The notes under the pieces are model-generated. The model worked only from the letters and a program-made list of their open reading frames with translations, was not told the DNA's origin and ran no database searches. DNA of 64,000 bases. Origin: Sva-07 sp963698565 (GTDB taxonomy: Bacteria > Actinomycetota > Acidimicrobiia > Acidimicrobiales > Ilumatobacteraceae). Position numbers and translations under genes: made by a program. The stretch spans positions 328,556 through 392,555 of the forward strand of contig CAVORH010000002.1 in assembly GCA_963698565.1 (NCBI GenBank). The letters run 5' to 3'. Below are positions 53,508 through 62,528 of the stretch, one piece after another (the stretch's first letter is position 1; the number at the start of each line of letters is the position of its first letter).

Positions 53508-54125
53508 GTGAGCGCCGCGTCGAAACTCCGTGAGGAGCTCGACGCTGCCAACCAGGCCGCCATCGATGCGGCGCCGGGCTGCGTGCCTCTTCACGCCGCG
53601 GCTATCGAGACAACGGTCGGTGTGATCGCCATCGCCGGGCAGAGCGGTGCCGGCAAGTCGACCCTCTGTGCTGCGGCGGTACTGGCCGGGTACCCGTACG
53701 TCGCCGACGAGATCGCCGCAGTTTCACCAGACGACCTCCACGTCCACTCGTTCCACCGACCAATCGGCCTGCGACGCGGGGGAGCGGCGGCCATCGGCGT
53801 CGACTACCCCGACGCCGCCGACGGCCGGTACGACCTCGTCTACCCGTGGCCGGTCGGTGGGCCGTTGTCGGCCGGTGGCACGCTTGCCGGGATCGTGCTC
53901 GTCGACCGGTCCGACTCGTCGCCTCCCGGTATCACCCTGGTCGAGGGGCCGGCGGCCCTGCTCGAGATGTCGCAGCACACGGTCATCGCCGACGAGTCCC
54001 TCGGCGCCGGATTCGTGAGTCTCGACCGTATCGTCCGCGCCGTCCCGATCGTACGGTTCACCTACTCAACCGCTGGCGAGGCGATTGACCTCCTCGCCGC
54101 ACTCGTCGAGCGTTGGAACCCGTGA
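53508..54125 (+). CDS. HPr kinase (HprK)-like P-loop protein
   Basis: A 205-residue protein from GTG 53508, eight bases after TATCGT (leaderless spacing). It corresponds to the C-terminal kinase half of HprK: CVPLHAAAIE, P-loop IAGQSGAGKSTLCAAAV near residue 43, then a YVADEIAAVSPDDLHVHSF segment as Walker-B-like acidic motif. The N-terminal half and the HPr-recognition loop of true HPr kinases are missing, and there is no PTS here. Stand-alone HprK-like proteins are known in exopolysaccharide and peptide-processing clusters beside PqqD-like and nucleotidyltransferase proteins, exactly as here. The substrate is unknown. It is coupled to the next gene (GTGA overlap). Confidence 0.8.
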   Translation: MSAASKLREELDAANQAAIDAAPGCVPLHAAAIETTVGVIAIAGQSGAGKSTLCAAAVLAGYPYVADEIAAVSPDDLHVHSFHRPIGLRRGGAAAIGVDYPDAADGRYDLVYPWPVGGPLSAGGTLAGIVLVDRSDSSPPGITLVEGPAALLEMSQHTVIADESLGAGFVSLDRIVRAVPIVRFTYSTAGEAIDLLAALVERWNP

Positions 54126-55183
54126 ACGCTGCTGGGGCGTTGGCCCGGCTCGCCGCCTTCGGGCTGCCGGGCGCATCGACCGAACCGGTGACCGTCGATG
54201 TCCTGGCCGAGCTGATCAGCCTGGCTGAACAGCGACGAGCGCTCAGCTGGGTGGTACAGGCGGTGGACGCGGGCTCGGTCGCCAATGCGAGCTCCGACTT
54301 CGACGAGATGTTGCGCGCCCGCCACCTCGACGCTGTCCAGACCACACTTGCGGCACATGCTTCCGCAGTGCGCCTGGTCGAGCGGTTGGCCGCCGTGGGC
54401 ATCACCGACGTCAGGATCCTCAAGGGTTGCGCCACCGGACGCCTCGACTATCCGCGCCCGACCGAGCGATTCTCGACCGATGTCGACGTGCTGATACCTG
54501 CCTGTGACCTCGACCAGCTCGCCGCTGCCTTCGAACCTGGAGCGATCCCCGAACCGCGTCGCCGCCGCTGGCAGGAGCGGTACGGCAAGTCGACCACCGT
54601 CGTCGACGAACATCGGGTCGAGATCGACCTGCACGTCAAGATCAGCGAGGGCTACTTCGGCCTCGCCGTCACCGCCGACGAGCTTCGACGAGATCCTGTG
54701 CGTTTCGAGATCGGCCGGACCGAGGCGCTCGCTCTCGACGCTCCCAATCGGCTACTCCACGCCGCCAACCACATCGGCGGCTCATCGCACTACAACCTCA
54801 ACTCGGCCCGCGACGTCCTCCAGCTGACGCTGGGCGGCGACGTCGACTGGTGTGAGGCGAGGGAACGGGCCGAGCGTTGGAAGGTCGACGCGCTCTTCGC
54901 CTTGGGGATTCGTCGTGCATGGTCGGCGTTCGCCGTCGAACCTCACCCACTGCTCGAGTGGGCTGACCGACACCAGGCTGTCGGCCGACAACGCCTCGCC
55001 ATACGCGTCGCGAGCGACCGGCCACGGGGCCATCTCCTCACGGCCCCGCTCGCTCTGCCTGCGTGGAAATGGCCCGGCTACGTCGGCCCGATTCTCGCAC
55101 CGTCTCGCGCCTATCTCGCCGAGAACGACAAGACCTGGAGCAAACGGGCGAAGTCGGTGGTTGCCGAACTCAAGTTCTGGTGA
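54122..55183 (+). CDS. Nucleotidyltransferase-family protein (NTP_transf_5 type)
   Basis: A 353-residue soluble protein from GTG 54122, overlapping the HprK-like stop by four bases. An N-terminal helical region (LAELISLAEQRRALSWVVQA) precedes the nucleotidyltransferase core. That core shows VRILKGCATGRLDYP, then RPTERFSTDVDVLIPACD with the D-x-D metal pair, and VEIDLHVKIS with the third acidic residue. A helical C-terminal domain includes LLHAANHIGGSSHYN. This family is regularly found with HprK-like and PqqD-like proteins in polysaccharide or peptide clusters; its product is not established. It converges on the PqqD-like gene. Confidence 0.8.
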   Translation: MNAAGALARLAAFGLPGASTEPVTVDVLAELISLAEQRRALSWVVQAVDAGSVANASSDFDEMLRARHLDAVQTTLAAHASAVRLVERLAAVGITDVRILKGCATGRLDYPRPTERFSTDVDVLIPACDLDQLAAAFEPGAIPEPRRRRWQERYGKSTTVVDEHRVEIDLHVKISEGYFGLAVTADELRRDPVRFEIGRTEALALDAPNRLLHAANHIGGSSHYNLNSARDVLQLTLGGDVDWCEARERAERWKVDALFALGIRRAWSAFAVEPHPLLEWADRHQAVGRQRLAIRVASDRPRGHLLTAPLALPAWKWPGYVGPILAPSRAYLAENDKTWSKRAKSVVAELKFW

Positions 55184-55222
55184 GTGATGAGGAACGCCAC
55201 CGTCGGGATCGGTCGGTCACCT

Positions 55223-55504
55223 TCAGGTCGCTCGTTCCAGCACGTTGAGTCGATCGAGTGTCGCGAGGGTGTCGGCGAGCCACGACTCGACTGCGTCGTG
55301 CGGTTCACCAGTCCCCGATGCCACTTCGGCCACCACGTTCGCCGTCGGGGTTGCGCCGTCGCACGAGTCGAGCACGAGCGACAGCCCCACGTCGAGGTGG
55401 TGTGCCTGACGTTCGTCCGGCACCAGCACAACCAATTCGGCGTCGAAGTCGGCGACCATCACATCGCTGCGCTTGCGGGGCATCACCGTCGGCAGGGCCG
55501 TCAC
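55223..55504 (-). CDS. PqqD-like small protein
   Basis: A 93-residue protein from GTG 55504, which overlaps the stop of the autokinase gene (GTGA). The winged-helix PqqD pattern is visible: VMVADFDAELVVLVPDERQA, HLDVGLSLVLDSCDGATPT, VVAEVASGTGEPHDAVESWL and LDRLNVLERA. PqqD proteins bind precursor peptides or partner proteins for modifying enzymes. Outside PQQ synthesis they are common peptide chaperones. No radical-SAM enzyme is in the window. With the HprK-like and nucleotidyltransferase genes it completes a three-gene set split over two strands. Confidence 0.75.
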   Translation of the reverse strand: MTALPTVMPRKRSDVMVADFDAELVVLVPDERQAHHLDVGLSLVLDSCDGATPTANVVAEVASGTGEPHDAVESWLADTLATLDRLNVLERAT

Positions 55505-57184
55505 GACCAGTTGAGCTCCTCGATGGTCCCGCTTGCCCGGGTCGTCGAGGTCGGCTCGCCGGCTTCTGCTTCTGCGACGATCGCCGCCGTGCTCTCGGTG
55601 CGCTGGGTCCCGGCGTCGACGGTCTCCGCTCGAACGATGGGAGGCTCCTCGTCAGGCGCCGGATGGTCCGAGATCGGCTCGATCGCAGCGCCGTTCACCT
55701 TCGCCGACGGGGTCGGCTGATAGCCGTAGCTGGACCGCTCGATCGGGTCGAAGCGATTGAGCACCGTGCCCAGCACGGGCGCATCGACCTGCGACAGGCG
55801 ATCGATCGTCTTGGCCAACTGGCGGCGATCGGTCGTACCCGCCGACGCCACGACGATTACGCCGTCGACGAGCGATGCGAGGATCAGCGGATCGCTGACC
55901 GGCAAGACGGGCGGCGAATCGACGATCACCAGGTCGAGCGACTCTCCCAATGCTTCCAGCGAGGCCTTCGTACGGTCGCCCGCCAACAGCTCGGATGCAT
56001 TCGGTGGAATCGGCCCCGACGTGATCACGGCGAGCGTCGCCGCATCAGGCACCAACTGGGCGACGCGGCGCACCGTGGCATCACCCAGCAGCACCGAGGT
56101 GAACCCGAGTTCGTTGGGTAGTTCGAAGAACAGGTGCGCCTGTGGCTTTCGTAGGTCGCAGTCGATCAGCAGTACGCGCTGGCCGGACTTGGCCGCGGAG
56201 ATCGCCAGGTTCGTCGCTGTGGTCGTCTTGCCCTCGCCGGGGCGTGGGCTCGTGACCAAGAGCGTGTGCAACGTTCGCTCGAGCGCCAGGAACTTGATCG
56301 CCGTGTGCAGACTGCGGAAAGCCTCGGAAGCCTGCGACTGCGGATGCTCGCGCGTCACCAGGTAGGGGACCTCCCCACTGGCGCCTCGCTTGGGTGGCAG
56401 TGGCGGGATCGTAGCCAGATTCGGCATGCCGGTTGCCCGAGCGAGGTCGTCTTCGTTGCGCACCGAGGTGTCGAGGTAATCGAGCAGGAATGCGGCGCCC
56501 AGCCCGATCAGCAGGCCGATCACTGCAGCGAGCGTCGCGGTCCGCGTCGTGTTCGGTTCGTACGGTGAAGCTCGGAGGTGTCGCCTCGTCGATCAACGTC
56601 GAGCCCGACGTTCTGGCCAACTCGATCGACACGGCGAGGTCCTGGAGTTCGAGTTCGTAGTCGCTCTGGCGGGCGTCATCGGTGTCGCCGCGCTCGATCG
56701 CTGCGAGCTGGTCGTTCAACACGTCGACGCGGGCGGTGTACTCGTCGATCAGCAGCGTCCGCTGCCGTTCGATGTACGCGGTTGCGTAGGTGTTGGCCGT
56801 CACGGCAGCGAGGTCGGGGTCGGAACTCGTCGCCGTGAACGTGAACACGTCGGATCCCTCGCTCACCGAGACCGACAATGCCGGCTCGGTACCCACCACT
56901 GTGCGGACCTCGATGAGCAATTCCGAACCCCTGGCTGCCTGTAACTCGTTCTCCACGAGACGTGGGCTCAACACGTCGCCGGTCGACCCCAGGGAGTAAG
57001 CGGTTGCGGGGGTCTTCACCAAGACCTGTGCGCTCGCCCGGTACATCGGTGTCTGCGCCAGCGACAACCCGATCGCGACCAATGTGGTCAACACCACTGG
57101 CAGGACGATGATCCACTTGCGACGCCAGACGACCGACGCGTAGTCGCGCAGGGTCATCTCCTCCATCGGGGCCGCATCGGACAT
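55501..57184 (-). CDS. Wzc-type polysaccharide chain-length / tyrosine autokinase, frame-interrupted near 56555
   Basis: Starts at ATG 57184. The Wzz-like part has YASVVWRRKWIIVLPVVLTT as first membrane segment and a coiled periplasmic-type region to about residue 205 (ATPPSFTVRTE). One extra base near 56555 shifts the frame. The protein resumes with the second membrane helix (MIGLLIGLGAAFLLDYLDTS) and the BY-kinase domain: TSPRPGEGKTTTATNLAIS, LLIDCDLRKPQAHLFFELP and LVIVDSPPVLPVSDPLIL. The C-terminal tail has SSYGYQPT tyrosines. It should set polymer length through autophosphorylation. About 561 residues when joined. Confidence 0.88.
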
Positions 57185-57277
57185 CTCGTCAGACTACGCG
57201 GCCGACTCCCGCCGAGAGTGGCAACTCGTCTCGGCGCTGGGGGCATGTCAGCGCCCGCGCCGGTCGGCGTCACGGGG

Positions 57278-57862
57278 TCACCTGGTGCCTACCAGCCAGC
57301 CGATCTGCTGCTGTTGGATCTTGCTCGTTCCTTCGACCTCGAACGTGTAGCGGACGAGGAGGTACTGGCCGCCGGCGATGGGGGACTCGGCCTCGATCTC
57401 GAGTTCGATCTTGAAGCCGTCCTTCTTCATCGGTTTGCCGTCCGAGCGGGAGATCGACACGGTCTGATAGTTCGTGTTCGGCGCACCGGTGTTCGATCCG
57501 GGGCCCTTCGCGATCACGGGTCCCGACGTGGTGTTGCCGTTGCGGAGCTGCAGCGTCGCACCCTTCGGCGTCTCGAGGTTGACCTCACGGATGAACCACC
57601 TGTACCAAATCGTCACCGGCGACCCGTTCGTCGCCGACATCTGCTGCGCCGATCCAAGCACGATCCGCTTTCCGTTGCTGTTGCCATCGGGCCTCGGCGG
57701 GAAGAAGATCGTGAGGTCTTGCTCCTGGTACGGGGCGCCGACGATTCCCGCTGGCCCGCCCGATGCGGCTTGAGCTACGACATTGGACGACAGCACCAGC
57801 GAGCCGCCTGCAGCGATGGCTCCGCCCACGGCGAGTTTCTTGAGGGCTTCGCGTCGATCCAT
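57278..57862 (-). CDS. Small secreted protein with MDRREALKKLA-type Tat-like signal (paralogue 1)
   Basis: A 194-residue protein from ATG 57862; an in-frame extension upstream is Pro-rich and unlikely. The leader MDRREALKKLAVGGAIAAGG ends near NVVAQAAS and has an Arg-Arg pair with a weak hydrophobic stretch, as in Tat substrates. The exported part is about 160 residues and beta-rich (YQEQDLTIFFPPRPDGNSNG; SPVTIWYRWFIREVNLETPK; YLLVRYTFEVEGTSKIQQQQ). I recognise no family. It is the third of three tandem minus-strand genes that share this leader, just upstream of the autokinase gene. Confidence 0.7.
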   Translation of the reverse strand: MDRREALKKLAVGGAIAAGGSLVLSSNVVAQAASGGPAGIVGAPYQEQDLTIFFPPRPDGNSNGKRIVLGSAQQMSATNGSPVTIWYRWFIREVNLETPKGATLQLRNGNTTSGPVIAKGPGSNTGAPNTNYQTVSISRSDGKPMKKDGFKIELEIEAESPIAGGQYLLVRYTFEVEGTSKIQQQQIGWLVGTR

Positions 57863-58023
57863 GAGTGGTGGTGGTGGTGCTTCGGGGCACGGTCCCTTGT
57901 TCATCGACCGATTACGACGCCTTCTTGAATGAACATTTACTCAAGGGGACAGCGGGCGATCAGCAGCGGCCGCCGGGCCGACGACGACGGTTGCCGAGTC
58001 GGACACGTCGCGCACCGGATCCG

Positions 58024-58161
58024 TCAGAGGCCCGTGATGTCACCGATCGAGCTCGCGACGGCGACGTGTTTCGACGGCAGAACGACTGATCCGCCAGCAG
58101 CCAGGGCGCGACCGATGGCCAGCTTCGTCTGCGCTTCGCGGCGGTCAATGACAATGGCCAT
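58024..58161 (-). CDS. 45-residue leader-only paralogue (possible pseudogene)
   Basis: ATG 58161 to TGA 58024. It reads MAIVIDRREAQTKLAIGRAL then AAGGSVVLPSKHVAVASSIG and DITGL: the same DRREA-x-x-KLA leader as its neighbours, ending right where a mature domain would begin. Either the mature part has been lost, or a frame change hides it, though the 160 bases before the next gene hold no matching domain. It starts 11 bp after the stop of the next paralogue. Confidence 0.5.
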   Translation of the reverse strand: MAIVIDRREAQTKLAIGRALAAGGSVVLPSKHVAVASSIGDITGL

Positions 58162-58172
58162 ATTCGGGAGCC

Positions 58173-58767
58173 CTACCCGGTCGGCGTGCCGTCGACAGTG
58201 CGACCACCAGGTGACACCTGGAGTCCCGAGCTCTGGGGCGCAGCCAACAGGCCGGCGGGGCACGCCACAGTCGTCGGCCCGGTGCTGGAAGCTGGAACGA
58301 CCGCCCAGACGGCCGTGGCGCCGCCCGTGCTCGCGCGGAACTCGCGGAACCATCGCACGCACACGGTCGCCGTCGATCCGGCGTACACGCATTGGTATCG
58401 GTACACCAGCGTCACACGGATGCGGTCGTTCACGAACCACGTGCTGAACGTGCTCGGGATCGACACCGCCGTGCCGGTTCCCGTCGACATCACGACGTTC
58501 GGACCTCCCGGCCAGAACGTCTGCCAACTCAAGCTGGCCTGGGTCGGGCCCGGAACCGAGAGTGCGCTGCCTGGGCACGACCCGAGCGGCACGTTGCTGA
58601 TGTCGATTCGAGCGGTGAGGCCCCCTGTGGTCGTGATCGACACGGTCGGGCTGCCCGTGACCGTGGGGTTCGTGTAGGCGAACGCCGGCTGGCTCACGAT
58701 GACGGACGCCGCCGACGGCCGCTGCGCTCCCGGCGGCGAGCCGCTTGAGTGCGTCGCGGCGGTCCAT
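58173..58767 (-). CDS. Small secreted protein with MDRRDALKRLA-type leader (paralogue 2), frame-interrupted near 58690
   Basis: ATG 58767 starts MDRRDALKRLAAGSAAAVGG. The frame then changes by one base near 58690 and the protein continues VIVSQPAFAYTNPTVTGSPT to the stop at 58173 (about 198 residues). The exported part is Thr/Ser/Val-rich with SVSIPSTFSTWF-like beta strands, ALSWQTFWPGGPNV-type segments, and cysteines that may pair (GSCPGSAL; YRYQCVYAGSTATVCVRWFR). It shares only the leader with the 57278-57862 protein, not the mature part. Unknown function; context suggests secretion with the polysaccharide. Confidence 0.65.
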
Positions 58768-58858
58768 ACGGTTTCAACCCTACCCGTGGGTACGAGCGGA
58801 CCCGAGAGCGGGCAGTGAGCCGATTTCGTCGGTTCGCCTGGCAGAACCAGGCGGGTTG

Positions 58859-59413
58859 TCAGGCTGCTTGGCGACGCCGAAGCCGGCTGACCACGAAGAA
58901 TCCGGCGCCGACGACGAGCAGGATCAGACCGGTCTGCAGGGTCGTGTCGATGCCGTTGCTACCCGTCGTGGCGATGTTGCCGCCAGGCAGCGTGGTGGTG
59001 GTCGGGCCGGCGGAGACGACCTGAATGGTCTCGCTGAGCACGAGACACGGTGCCTCGGCTTGACCTACGACGGTGCCGGAAGGGTTGCTTTGCACAAACG
59101 AGCTGCAGTCGCCATAGAACTCGGCCGTCACGGTGTACGACCCGAGCCCGGGCGGCGCGGTGATCGTCGCCGAGGCCTGCATCGTCACCGGGTCGCACGT
59201 CGCCTCGACGCGCTGGTCGCCGACCACGAACACGATTCGCTGGCCCGGCACGCAGTTGGTGACCGTCGCCGTGAACGTGTAGCCCGGAGGCCCGATCTCC
59301 TGCGAAATCACCAGGTCGGGCTGTTTCAGGGGCGGATACTGCGCCTGTGCGGCGGACGTACCTGCGATGAGCGCGACGAACGCGATGACGATCGCACTCA
59401 TCCACCGCTTCAT
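58859..59413 (-). CDS. Secreted, membrane-anchored protein with LPG...ATTGSNG-like tail
   Basis: A 184-residue protein from ATG 59413. The signal peptide is MKRWMSAIVIAFVALIAGTS then AAQAQ. The exported domain is Ig-like with four cysteines (TATVTNCVPGQRIVFVVGDQ, VEATCDPVTMQASATITAPP, FYGDCSSFV, APCLVLSE). After a TTTTLPGG stalk comes IATTGSNG, a hydrophobic stretch (LQTGLILLVVGAGFFVV) and RLRRRQ. The T-T-G plus helix plus Arg tail resembles a sortase signal but lacks the LPxTG proline in place, so sortase processing is uncertain. It diverges from the kinase gene at 59519. Confidence 0.75.
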   Translation of the reverse strand: MKRWMSAIVIAFVALIAGTSAAQAQYPPLKQPDLVISQEIGPPGYTFTATVTNCVPGQRIVFVVGDQRVEATCDPVTMQASATITAPPGLGSYTVTAEFYGDCSSFVQSNPSGTVVGQAEAPCLVLSETIQVVSAGPTTTTLPGGNIATTGSNGIDTTLQTGLILLVVGAGFFVVSRLRRRQAA

Positions 59414-59518
59414 CACCGCTGACCCTCCGAGTTCGTCGACGCGCTGCAACTCCCAGCACGCTACCAGTGCGGTGAGCGGGGTCGGGGTCCGTCGCCGACG
59501 GGCGTACGATGCGTGGCG

Positions 59519-60670
59519 ATGTCGCTCGCCCGCCGCTTCCGCCACCGGAACCGGCCCGGGGTGCGTCGGTGGCCCCTCGCCCTGCTCGGCGCTGTGCTCG
59601 GGGCGGGCGCAGCGCTTGCGACGGCCCTGGCTCGCGGTGCGGACAGCGATGTCATCCTGGTCATCTCGCTTGCTGCTCTCGCGGGGCTGCTGATCGGGCT
59701 TGTCGCCGTGTGGGTCGTCGGTCGCCGGACCGCCGTGATCCGTGGGCGCCGCGACCTTGCGAAGCTCACGCCAGCACCGAACCTGGCGGTGGTGCCGCGT
59801 CATCCGCTGGGCGCCGAGCGTCCCGAGGATGTCGTGATGATTCGCGACCCCAACGCGATCGACGCCGAGGCGTATCGCACACTGCGCACCGCTTTCGAGT
59901 TCGTCGTCGACCGGCCGAGCCGTCCGGATGGGCGGGGGATCGTTGTGCTGGTGACGAGTCCGCGGCCGGGGGAGGGGAAGTCGTCGGTTGCGGCCAACCT
60001 TGCCACCGCCTCGGCAATGGCAGGTCGCCGCGTGACGCTGGTCGACGGCGACCTTCGCAAGCCGCAGATTCACCGGCTGTTCAAATTGCCGAATGACGTC
60101 GGCTTGACCACGGTGATCTCCGCGGGGATGAAGGTGGGCAAGGCGGTCCAACGTCTCGAAATCAGCCGCAACCTCGTCGTCCTCACCGCCGGACCTCCGC
60201 CACCCAACCCGGCGGAGGTCCTCGCCGACAACCGGCTCGGTGTCGTTCTCGGCGTCCTCGCCAACGCTTCGGACCTCGTGGTCGTCGACGCACCGCCGTT
60301 GCTTGCCGTCACCGACCCGACGATCATCGTGCAGCACTGCGATGTGGCGCTGATGGTGGCCACCGCCGACCTCAGCACCAAGCGCGAATGGGCCGAGGCG
60401 CTCGCTCGCCTCGCCGTCGTCGACGCAACGGTCATCGGCACGGTGCTGTTGGAGCCCGACGACACGATCCGTGCGGTCCCCACGTACCGCTACGCGCCGA
60501 GCGCCGTGCCCCAGAACTGGTGGGTCACGCCGTCAACGCCGGCCACGGACGAAGGCGAGTCGGTCGGCCTGCGTGTCATCGGTGGCACCGGCGTCGGCGA
60601 CCTGTCAGGCGCATCTCGTTCGGACCCCGCCGTCAGCGACGAGAGGCCCGAGTATCCAGCCGAGCACTGA
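59519..60670 (+). CDS. CpsD/Wzc-type tyrosine-kinase-domain protein with one membrane hairpin
   Basis: A 383-residue protein; ATG 59519 is preferred over GTG 59513 because TACGAT lies eight bases upstream. Two N-terminal membrane helices (LALLGAVLGAGAALATALA; LAALAGLLIGLVAVWVVG) replace the full Wzz domain. The kinase core has AEAYRTLRTAFEFVVD, TSPRPGEGKSSVAANLATA, LVDGDLRKPQIHRLFKLPN and LVVVDAPPLLAVTDPTII. The tail has TYRYAP tyrosines. It resembles the other two autokinases nearby and probably modulates assembly of the same polymer. Its end overlaps the next minus-strand gene by 38 bp, tail to tail. Confidence 0.85.
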   Translation: MSLARRFRHRNRPGVRRWPLALLGAVLGAGAALATALARGADSDVILVISLAALAGLLIGLVAVWVVGRRTAVIRGRRDLAKLTPAPNLAVVPRHPLGAERPEDVVMIRDPNAIDAEAYRTLRTAFEFVVDRPSRPDGRGIVVLVTSPRPGEGKSSVAANLATASAMAGRRVTLVDGDLRKPQIHRLFKLPNDVGLTTVISAGMKVGKAVQRLEISRNLVVLTAGPPPPNPAEVLADNRLGVVLGVLANASDLVVVDAPPLLAVTDPTIIVQHCDVALMVATADLSTKREWAEALARLAVVDATVIGTVLLEPDDTIRAVPTYRYAPSAVPQNWWVTPSTPATDEGESVGLRVIGGTGVGDLSGASRSDPAVSDERPEYPAEH

Positions 60671-61149
60671 GCTTCACCGCAGCCCACGCGGCAACGATCG
60701 AGACGGGCGCAGCGATCGCCACGGCGACGAGCGCTGGTCGGGTCGTGGGTTCGATCCCCCCGCTGCGGGCAACGACGATCGCGGCGACGCCGCCGATCGC
60801 ACCGATCAGCCATCGGGCGCGTGACGGACGAGGTCCGAGGGTGAGCGTGGAGCCGATCACCAGCACGAGCGGCCAGAAGGCGAACCATGCGCCGACGATC
60901 GCTGACCCCCGCCCGGTTGCCCCGTAGAGGCCCGACCACAGCACGATGCCGCCGGCGACGAGCTGCACCACTGTCGCTGACGGTGCGCGGGTGACGAGTT
61001 CGACCACCAGGAGTCCGACCACCATCCAGCGCGATCGTTCGCATCTGATCGGTCTCCGGCACGCATGCGTAGATCGCCAGCGCCGCATAGCCGAGCAGCA
61101 CCGGGAACTCGCCCGGTGCGAACTCAATGCGTCGGGAGGCGACGGGCAT
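60633..61149 (-). CDS. Small polytopic membrane protein, frame-interrupted near 61035
   Basis: ATG 61149 overlaps the end of the upstream gene by 26 bp. It reads MPVASRRIEFAPGEFPVLLG then YAALAIYACVPETD, and after a one-base shift near 61035 continues MVVGLLVVELVTRAPSATVV, GGIVLWSGLYGATGRGSAIV, LVLVIGSTLTLGPRPSRARW and LVAVAIAAPVSIVAAWAAVK to the stop at 60633 (about 171 residues, five or so helices). No family recognised. Its place directly after the larger membrane protein suggests the two work together in export or polymerisation. Confidence 0.6.
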
Positions 61150-62528
61150 CGTCGGCCGGGCCGCGGGCGGCGGCTCGTTCGGCGGTGCGCCGTTCGCTCG
61201 CGAACACGATCGGCGGGACGCACCAGAACACCAACAGCAGCGGCAGGATCAGGCTGCGCTGGCGCACAAGGATTCCGAGGTTGCCGATGCTCGAGAACGC
61301 CACCCCGAAGGTGACCACGCACAGCGCAGCGAACACCAGGTACGGCGTGGTCAGCATCAGTCTGGGCACGTGGGCGAGGCGCCGCCACGAGAACACCCCG
61401 ACCAGCAGCAGCGCGGTCATCTCGATCGCCGGGAGCAGCGTGGCGAGGTCGGTGGCCTCGTTCAGTAGTGGGCGGGTGATGGTGCGGAACGCCGCCCACG
61501 GCCAGTCCTGCGGACCGTTCACCGTCGCCGGGGTGAACGACGAGCCACCGGTGGACGTGCGGCCCTCGACCGTGCTGAAGATGCCGGTGAACTGGTCGGC
61601 GACCGGGGCGGCGTCGCCGGCGTCGGACGGGAGGTAGTTGAGCGCCACCGTGGCCACGATGAGGAAGCCGATCCCCGCGATCACGACGAGGAGGATCGTG
61701 CTCAGCTGGAGTCGTCGGCGGTCGTCGCCCTCGGCGGTGCGGCGACCCGATGCATCGAGCACCACCCGGGCGACCAGGGCGATCACGATCGCGCCGGCCC
61801 AGACGGAGGCGAAGTGTGGTCGCACGAACCCCGATCCGAGCAGGCCGGCGATGGTCATCACCACGCCGACACGGACGTTGCCGCGCCGGGTGAACACGAT
61901 GGCAGCGCCCCACGCGGCGAGGCCGAGGCACAGGCCGACGAAGGCCTCCTTGCCGATGCTCGATCCCCAGTAGATCAGCGACGGGAACAGGAACAGGGCC
62001 AGTGTGTAGCGGCGGGTGGCGAGTCCGGGGATGGCGTGGTGGGCCGCCTTCACGTAGAACACGAGACCCCAGAAGCTCATCCAGGTGAACACCATGAACC
62101 CGCCCATCAGGCTCGACCCGCTGACGGTGTACACCGCGCCGGTCAGCGTCTCCATGAACTGCGTGCCGGTGGAGCGGGGGACGAGAGCGAAAGGCGTGGC
62201 GAGACCCGAGCGGACGTCCTCGGCGAGCAGCTTGCCGAACGAGTGGTAGCGCCCGGCGTCCGCGGAGCCGCCGTAGGCGTCGAAGCGCACGTAGTAGCCG
62301 GCGATCGCACCGGCGAACTTGACGACGAGCCCCACCCAGATCCACGGGCGGAGGTGTTCGACGTCGCCGGTGAACGTCCGGTTGATCAGCGGGGCGGAGA
62401 TCGCCGCGAGCGACCGGCACGATCACGAGCGCGCCCCAGACGTCGTAGGACAGGTTCTGCATCGCCCAGCCGAGCACCACCAGGTACGCCGCGCCGGCGG
62501 CGACGACCCCGGCCTCGAACGGTTTCAC
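61124..62528 (-). CDS. Polytopic membrane protein, polymerase-like, frame-interrupted near 62405
   Basis: GTG 62528 overlaps the upstream stop (GTGA). The first segment (KPFEAGVVAAGAAYLVVLGW, AMQNLSYDVWGALVIVPV) is followed by a one-base shift near 62405. The second frame then runs LRPWIWVGLVVKFAGAIAGY, FSFGKLLAED-like (HSFGKLLAEDVRSGLATPF), FWGLVFYVKAAHHAIPG and SLIYWGSSIGKEAFVGLCLG to the stop at 61124 (about 468 residues, ten or more helices). SLIYWGSSIGKEAF is a motif I associate with EpsG/Wzy-type or DUF-class polymerase-like proteins of Gram-positive loci. A polysaccharide polymerase role is inferred from context. Confidence 0.7.

Noticed and set aside
55223..58767. PQQ or RiPP biosynthesis cluster
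   Set aside because: There is a PqqD-like protein but no PqqA, PqqE or other radical-SAM or cyclase gene in the window, so a classical pathway is not supported.
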